Shown here piece by piece: positions 59,539 to 64,000 of a stretch of 64,000 nucleotides of DNA. Position numbers and translations under genes: made by a program. Source of the DNA: Chitinophaga sp. HK235 (GTDB lineage: Bacteria; Bacteroidota; Bacteroidia; Chitinophagales; Chitinophagaceae); the NCBI RefSeq assembly GCF_018255755.1, contig NZ_CP073766.1, forward strand, positions 434,001 to 498,000, in the 5' to 3' direction. Below the pieces are notes generated by a model. The model was not told where the DNA came from and did not search any database. It was given only the letters and a program-made list of their open reading frames with translations. Every line of letters begins with the position of its first letter. Position 1 is the first letter of the stretch.

Positions 59539-60423
59539 ATGAAACAGCTTGATTATTACGTATTGGATGTATTTACTGACCAGAAATACAAAGGCAACCA
59601 ACTTTCAGTCGTTTGTATAGACCAAGAACTTGATATGGATCAGTATTATGACATATCAAGAGAGTTTGGATACTCGGAAACATCTTTCGTGCATTATTCT
59701 GAAGAAGAAAAGGTATTTAAAGTACGATCTTTTACACCCGCTAAATTTGAAGTGGCTGGCGCCGGACATAACCTGTTGGGAGCAGTTTGTTTGGCACTGA
59801 TAAAAAAATGGAACGTTTTCAGCCATCAGGGCGACTCACCGTGGGTGAAGGTAAAGGATATACCAGTAGCGCTACGAATAACAGAGAAGAACGGATTACC
59901 TTATGTTGGCATGAAGCAAAAACCAGCTGTTATGGTAGGAGCGGTGCCAGATAATATTATTTCAGAAGCGATTGGATTAAGTAGTGCTGATCTTGTATTG
60001 AATGGCTGGCCGGTGCAAATTGTTAAAACTGAAGTAGCGCATCTCATGGTACCAGTTTGCAATGCAGCAGTGCTTGAAAGTGCTATCGTTAATAAACGAC
60101 TTTTAAAAGCAGCATCACAAAAATATGGTTTCGAGGGTTGTTATTTATTTACCACCAATGACCTGGAGGACGGTATGGCAGCGGAATCAAGGTTTTTTAA
60201 CCCAGGGATCGGAATAGATGAGGACCCGGCCACTGGTACAGCTGCCGGACCGCTTGCCGGCTATCTTCAAAAGCTGGGCTATATAGAGAAAAATAAGGAC
60301 TATCTTTTTTTGCAGGGTAAATTTGTAGCACAGCCATCAACCATATCTGTATCCGTTGAGGAAGATGGAATATGGGTGAGTGGTTCATCAACGGTAGTAA
60401 TGGAAGGAAAACTCTTTTTATAA
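59539..60423 (+). CDS. PhzF family epimerase/isomerase-like protein
   Basis: A 294-residue protein with the two-fold diaminopimelate-epimerase-like fold. The catalytic glutamate is in FGYSETSFV (Glu47). The second-half motif GIGIDEDPATGTAAGPLAGYL is clear. PhzF isomerises a dihydro-hydroxyanthranilate in phenazine synthesis, but most family members (as in this organism) have other, mostly unknown substrates. Single gene under the HxlR operator. Confidence 0.9.
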   Translation: MKQLDYYVLDVFTDQKYKGNQLSVVCIDQELDMDQYYDISREFGYSETSFVHYSEEEKVFKVRSFTPAKFEVAGAGHNLLGAVCLALIKKWNVFSHQGDSPWVKVKDIPVALRITEKNGLPYVGMKQKPAVMVGAVPDNIISEAIGLSSADLVLNGWPVQIVKTEVAHLMVPVCNAAVLESAIVNKRLLKAASQKYGFEGCYLFTTNDLEDGMAAESRFFNPGIGIDEDPATGTAAGPLAGYLQKLGYIEKNKDYLFLQGKFVAQPSTISVSVEEDGIWVSGSSTVVMEGKLFL

Positions 60424-60446
60424 ATAACGTTATTGGTAAGCGCCAT

Positions 60447-60478
60447 AAAAAAGCCGCCTCATATGAGACGGCCTTTTT
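60447..60478. terminator. Bidirectional intrinsic terminator
   Basis: A 10-bp stem with one mismatch (60453-60462 with 60463-60472; the tip opens into a small loop) is flanked by six A and five T. It sits between convergent phzF-like and S8 protease genes. Confidence 0.8.
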
Positions 60479-60505
60479 ATATCTTATTTTACAGCCTCGC
60501 TGTGA

Positions 60506-62200
60506 TTACATTTTTTTCACCGGCTTCATCTTGGCTTTAAGCTTTTTCTTCACGTTTTCACCTTTGATGGTGCCCGCAAGTTTCAGTGCTTCATAAGCGT
60601 TAACGATACCACCGCTTACAGACAGATCTGAAAAAGCGATTTTTTCATCCTGAGTACCGGGCTTGTTGACTTCTGTAGTGCCGTCAGGTAGAGGAGTGGC
60701 GCTCTTTTCCAGGATATATTTCAGCTGGCGAGCGCTCAGATCGGGGTAGTAGGAGAGTACCAGCGCTGCTACACCGGCTACTACCGGAGCTGCCATACTG
60801 GTACCGCTGGCGCTGCCGTATTTGTTACCGCCAGGAACGGTAGAGTAGATCTGTACACCTGGCGCGAAGACATCCACATTCTTTTTACCGTAGTTGGAGA
60901 AGGGAGCTACTTTATCAGGTGAAAGTCCATGGCTGATGGCGCCCACTGTGATGTAGTTGTTGGCACGGGTGCCATCTGCAAATTCCGGATTAGGGTAGTT
61001 GGGAACGGAGTCGTTGTTGCTGCCATCATTGCCAGCGGCATGTACCAGTAACACGCCTTTTTTCTCTGCGTATTTCACTGCTTCATCTATCCAGTCTTTA
61101 TGCGGAGAGTAAGGTTTACCAAAGCTCATATTGATGATCTGTGCACCGTTGTCCACTGCATAGCGGATAGCCAGGGCTACGTCCTTATCTCTTTCATCTC
61201 CGTCAGGTACCGCTTTGATAGCCATGATGCGAACATTTTCGGCCACACCGTCCATACCTACGCCGTTGTGACGGAGGGCGCCGATGATACCACTTACGTG
61301 AGTGCCGTGAAAGGCGAATTTACCCATCACATCGTTATTGCCGTATTTATTATCGCGGATATCTTCGAAGTTGTCGCCCACAATCTTTTCGCGGTTCTGG
61401 TTGGGGGGTACTTCTGTGCTTTCTGCCTTTCTTTTCAGTTCGCTCATATATCCCTCAAATTCCATTTTAAACTCACCGAAAGAGGTAGGCTCGTCGCCGG
61501 TACTTTTCAGCAGGCGGGTCATGAAATTGCGGGCCAGCAGCACGTCCTGGTTAGTGGTTTGGATACTGTCCAGTTGCGCTACGGTAAAATCATCCTTGTT
61601 CAGGTATGTTTTCAGGATATTTTCGCATTTGTTGACGTTCTCCTGAAGTTTGGCCATGGTTTTATACTGAAGTTTGGTCTGAGAGCTTGGTTTCTCGATT
61701 TTCTGCTTCAGGTTTTGCCAGATGGCGTATTCTTTGGATTTGGAATCCAGTGCGGAATCGGGATTGTTGTATTTGTTCTTGTAGCGATAATATTCGCGGG
61801 TAGCTTCATCAGAGTCTTCCTTGAGACTGCTTCCGTCTTTGCCGCCCAGGAAGTTCCAGCCATGAATATCATCCACATAACCATTACCATCGTCATCTTT
61901 GCCGTTGCCGGGAATTTCGCCGGGATTGGTCCATAACAGACCTTTCAGGTCTTCATGGGTGGTATCAATGCCGGAGTCAATCACAGCCACTATTACAGGG
62001 GTGCTTTTTCGTCCTTTCAGTATCTCCTTGTAGGCTTTTTCGGTGGCGGTACCATAAACACTGTCGGTGTCATAGCTCAACAACTGCCAGTTCCTGGGTA
62101 CCGGGGTTTTACTTTGTGCAACTGTTCTGGTAGTAAAAGCAGTCATCAATGCAACACATGCCAAGACTGCAACCTCTCGACTAAACAATTTCATGTTCAA
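60506..62200 (-). CDS. Secreted S8 family serine peptidase (subtilisin-like)
   Basis: A 564-residue protein (or two fewer if the Met at 62194 is used). A signal peptide runs to about residue 29 (MTAFTTRTVAQ). The triad is Asp75 (AVIDSGIDTTHEDL), His298 (HGTHVSGI) and Ser468 (GSASGTSMAAP), with Asn391 (HAAGNDGS) as the oxyanion residue. About 220 residues separate Asp75 from His298, against roughly 30 in subtilisin. The extra part (about 125-285) is charged and helical. The C-terminus is basic (KKKLKAKMKPVKKM). It probably degrades extracellular or periplasmic protein. Confidence 0.93.
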   Translation of the reverse strand: MNMKLFSREVAVLACVALMTAFTTRTVAQSKTPVPRNWQLLSYDTDSVYGTATEKAYKEILKGRKSTPVIVAVIDSGIDTTHEDLKGLLWTNPGEIPGNGKDDDGNGYVDDIHGWNFLGGKDGSSLKEDSDEATREYYRYKNKYNNPDSALDSKSKEYAIWQNLKQKIEKPSSQTKLQYKTMAKLQENVNKCENILKTYLNKDDFTVAQLDSIQTTNQDVLLARNFMTRLLKSTGDEPTSFGEFKMEFEGYMSELKRKAESTEVPPNQNREKIVGDNFEDIRDNKYGNNDVMGKFAFHGTHVSGIIGALRHNGVGMDGVAENVRIMAIKAVPDGDERDKDVALAIRYAVDNGAQIINMSFGKPYSPHKDWIDEAVKYAEKKGVLLVHAAGNDGSNNDSVPNYPNPEFADGTRANNYITVGAISHGLSPDKVAPFSNYGKKNVDVFAPGVQIYSTVPGGNKYGSASGTSMAAPVVAGVAALVLSYYPDLSARQLKYILEKSATPLPDGTTEVNKPGTQDEKIAFSDLSVSGGIVNAYEALKLAGTIKGENVKKKLKAKMKPVKKM

Positions 62201-62528
62201 TAATTATAAATTAAAATATCATGATGGGAATAAAGGTAGACAAAAACCGGTACAACAGACGGATATTAATGATAAGCGCACTATTTGTTGGTTAACTGGG
62301 AGAAAATTGTACAGATCGCCATTCTTATCAGGTTTACTGCCTTGAACATTCTTGTCGTCCATCTATCACAATGCTGCGATTATTTTGCGGAGAAAACCTA
62401 TCTTTAGGGCGGTTCCTTTTTTTCCTCTTCAACGTTTTTCTTCCTCAGTTCCCTTTCTCCCGGCAAGTCTTCGATTTCCGGTGTTCCTGGCTATTGTATT
62501 GTATTAACTCACATTAAAAACTATCGTC
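62201..62528. other. Divergent intergenic region between S8 protease and degenerate phosphatase genes
   Basis: About 328 bases, AT-rich near the protease and T-rich near 62405-62425. A minus-strand TACCTTTA around 62232 resembles a -7 box for the protease with its last base off. Nothing else was recognised. Confidence 0.3.
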
Positions 62529-63059
62529 ATGCTGAAAACTGCTATTTTAGCCACGATGCTGGCTGCTGGTCTGTCTTCTTTTGCTACCGGCCCGGAAAAA
62601 GTAACCACGATTATTTTTGTTAACGCTGCGGAAGAAGAAGTCTCTCCATCAGCCGGCCTCAGCCCCGAAGGGCAGGATCAGGCCAGAGAATTTACAGATG
62701 CTTTGCGGCATATAGATGTGGCAGCCATCTATACGATTTATGTCAACAAAGCGGTACAAACCGTTACTCCGCTTTCCCAATTAAGGCAATTAAACCCGGT
62801 TTATTACTGGGTAACCAAAGACCATGAGACTGCAGACTGTGTTTTGGACTGTATTGTAAGGCAAAATAAGGGCAAAACCATTGTTATTTGTGGCAATCCG
62901 GAAAATATTCCACTGATGGCCCGTTGTCTGGGAGTGAAAGGAAAAACAGTCAAAACCCTTTATGATAAAGGGTCAGGCCGTTTTTTGATTGTCAAGGTCA
63001 TGGGAAATAATACTGCCGTAGCACAAAAGTTGAATATGAATATTCAAAAAAAAGTCTAA
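62529..63059 (+). CDS. Secreted degenerate histidine-phosphatase-like protein (probable pseudoenzyme)
   Basis: A 176-residue protein with a signal peptide cut near residue 20. The fold pattern of the phosphoglycerate-mutase-like histidine phosphatases is recognisable: TTIIFV at the first strand, LSPEGQDQAREFTDALRHIDVAAIYT as the standard helix and strand 2, and a late hydrophobic strand KTIVICGNPENIPLMARCLG. But the catalytic Arg-His of the family (VRHA) is VNAA here (Asn32, Ala33), the second Arg is Lys74, and the final catalytic His (GH) is Asn123. It is therefore unlikely to be a phosphatase and may bind a ligand. The frame itself is intact. Confidence 0.72.
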   Translation: MLKTAILATMLAAGLSSFATGPEKVTTIIFVNAAEEEVSPSAGLSPEGQDQAREFTDALRHIDVAAIYTIYVNKAVQTVTPLSQLRQLNPVYYWVTKDHETADCVLDCIVRQNKGKTIVICGNPENIPLMARCLGVKGKTVKTLYDKGSGRFLIVKVMGNNTAVAQKLNMNIQKKV

Positions 63060-63346
63060 TATTTATATCCGGAAGAATATTTAATGGCTTCCCGCTATTG
63101 GATATTTTTCTCATAAGCATGGTTTCCGTTTAACGAAAAGCGGGGTTCTCTAGCCTCGCTACTATTTTTACCTTTAAAAAGTTGAAAATTTTTTAAAAGT
63201 GAAAAATCAGAGACCATGAACGTCGATGTATGTAGAAAGAGGATCTGGAAAAGTTTGATGCCTACGCAATAACGATTTTCCAGACACATTTTATCAACCG
63301 CTTTTAAAAATCTGATCAGGGGAGCACATCCTGACATGAAATTAAA

Positions 63347-63371
63347 AGCTCCGAGGCCTGGCCTCGGAGCT
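63347..63371. repeat. GC-rich 25-base palindrome
   Basis: Arms 63347-63358 and 63360-63371 are perfect 12-base reverse complements around one base. No T-run adjoins it, so it is either a weak terminator or a protein site. A related GC-rich arm occurs in the hairpin at 17308-17335. Confidence 0.6.
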
Positions 63372-63423
63372 GCAAAGCACACTGGTTCGAAATAAAATCT
63401 GATTGAAGCAATTGTAGAATAAA

Positions 63424-63460
63424 AGGGGATGTATCTGTAAACAGGTACATCCCTTGTTTT
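63424..63460 (+). terminator. Intrinsic terminator-like hairpin, plus strand
   Basis: An 8-bp GGGATGTA/TACATCCC stem (63426-63433 with 63446-63453) is extended inside by CTGT/ACAG with one-base bulges, and followed by TTGTTTT. There is no clear plus-strand gene directly before it: the degenerate phosphatase ends 365 bases upstream. Confidence 0.6.
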
Positions 63461-63526
63461 TAGACATTACCTGTTGTTGTTATAAGGGACAAAAGAGAAG
63501 TGTTCTTATGGTCTAAAAAATCAACA

Positions 63527-64000
63527 ATGGGTAACACAGTCACTACAAATCAATCCCTCTGTAACCGGATCACTGGACAACGGATCCGTTTTTTAACTGG
63601 TTTTACAGCTCCGCACGATTGGCTGGAAATGGAGGCCATCTGGCCACCAGCATCTAAAGAACCTCCATTGCACTATCATCCTTATCAGGAAGAAATTTTT
63701 GAGATATTGGAAGGAGAGCTTAGTATCCGCCTGCCGGGCGGTGTGAGGGTATACCCCAAAGGTGCAGTCATCCGTATTGCGCCAGGTACGCCACATAGCA
63801 TGTGGAATGCCGGTGCCAGTGAAGTGTCTGTAAACTGGAAGGTATGGCCTGCACTGGAGACAGCCGGCTTGCTGTACAACTTGTACGGACGGGTCAATGA
63901 CGGGCTGCCGTCTCACCAAAAGGAGCTTTCGCTGCCAGTGATAATCTATTTGTTGATAAAGTATGATCGTTGTTTGCGGCTGGCAAAACCACCGGTGTGG
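63527..64000 (+). CDS. Cupin domain protein (3'-truncated by window edge)
   Basis: The ATG at 63527 opens 158 codons to the window end with no stop; the frame is intact. It shows the two cupin motifs: PPLHYHPYQEEIFEILEGEL (cupin motif 1, metal ligands His and Glu) and IAPGTPHSMWNAG (motif 2, His). The protein is probably a small metal-binding beta-barrel enzyme or binding protein. Substrate unknown. The beginning MGNTVTTNQSLCNRITGQRIRFL has no signal peptide. Confidence 0.78.
   Translation, partial: MGNTVTTNQSLCNRITGQRIRFLTGFTAPHDWLEMEAIWPPASKEPPLHYHPYQEEIFEILEGELSIRLPGGVRVYPKGAVIRIAPGTPHSMWNAGASEVSVNWKVWPALETAGLLYNLYGRVNDGLPSHQKELSLPVIIYLLIKYDRCLRLAKPPVW

Larger units (their letters stand above)
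63060..63526. other. Intergenic region with two hairpins before the cupin gene
   Basis: About 467 bases with no convincing gene. A 25-base GC-rich palindrome lies at 63347-63371. A second hairpin with a terminator-like T-run lies at 63424-63460. A 95-codon open frame on the minus strand (63095-63382) has no family resemblance. The rest is AT-rich and unassigned; a small RNA ending at the 63424 hairpin is possible. Confidence 0.35.

Noticed and set aside
63095..63382. A 95-codon minus-strand frame in a long intergenic gap
   Set aside because: No domain, no promoter box or ribosome site, irregular composition; it also covers the palindrome at 63347-63371. Kept only as an unassigned region.

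Overview
The window looks like a chromosomal segment of a Bacteroidota, most likely a Chitinophagaceae (Chitinophaga-like) bacterium. This is an inference from gene content. It holds two SusC/SusD outer-membrane uptake pairs, an ECF sigma/FecR pair, and promoter elements of the Bacteroidota type (TTTG...TAnnTTTG). Several protein families present are common in that group (DUF2027-Smr, DUF4870, KirBac). No tRNA, rRNA operon, insertion sequence, prophage or CRISPR array was seen. Both window edges cut genes: an FtsX-type permease on the left and a cupin protein on the right.

Layout. 1-7.2 kb: end of an ABC permease, a secreted alpha/beta hydrolase, a TetR-MFS efflux pair, then a minus-strand TetR / Tat-type thioredoxin-reductase-like flavoprotein / DUF2938 group carrying two matching operators, and a secreted amidohydrolase. 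7.6-12.9 kb: SusC/SusD pair 1 and an isochorismatase-family hydrolase. 12.9-22.3 kb: AsmA-like giant protein, GH43-type glycosidase, MFS/LysR divergent pair, and an ECF sigma - FecR - AraC operon without its usual SusC. 22.6-34.6 kb: DEAD-box helicase, quinone oxidoreductase, HxlR, DsbA/FrnE-like protein, KirBac channel, sodium symporter, MarR-GNAT fusion, DinB, acyl-CoA carboxylase beta, RNase HI and an AspT-type transporter. 34.7-39.7 kb: SusC/SusD pair 2 behind a full Bacteroidota promoter, a dyad at the start site and a 19-codon reading frame ending in four cysteine codons, which looks like an attenuator. 39.7-50.5 kb: isoprenylcysteine methyltransferase-like protein, thioredoxin, TPR lipoprotein, smpB, accD, fbaA, hydrolase, cystathionine beta-synthase with a BtuF-like protein, then overlapping bioD - 5-formyl-THF cycloligase - lpxK. 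50.5-64 kb: RNase R with a histone-like Lys/Ala tail, polyprenyl synthase, APC permease, DoxX, DUF2027-Smr protein, a REP-like block, the RNase P RNA gene, DUF4870, HxlR/PhzF around a 36-bp palindrome, an S8 protease, a degenerate secreted histidine-phosphatase-like protein and a cupin.

The most unusual things are non-coding. (1) The poly-cysteine leader of SusCD pair 2: the Cys codons can base-pair with a segment lying inside a downstream hairpin. (2) Four intergenic arrays built on a strict 8-base period with unit AAATNNNN, each with reverse-strand units (NNNNATTT) facing forward-strand units. One of them gives a perfect 42-bp inverted repeat. (3) A nested inverted repeat filling the whole trx/lipoprotein intergenic gap. 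(4) Several start codons only 6-8 bases behind a -7 box, which suggests leaderless or nearly leaderless mRNAs.
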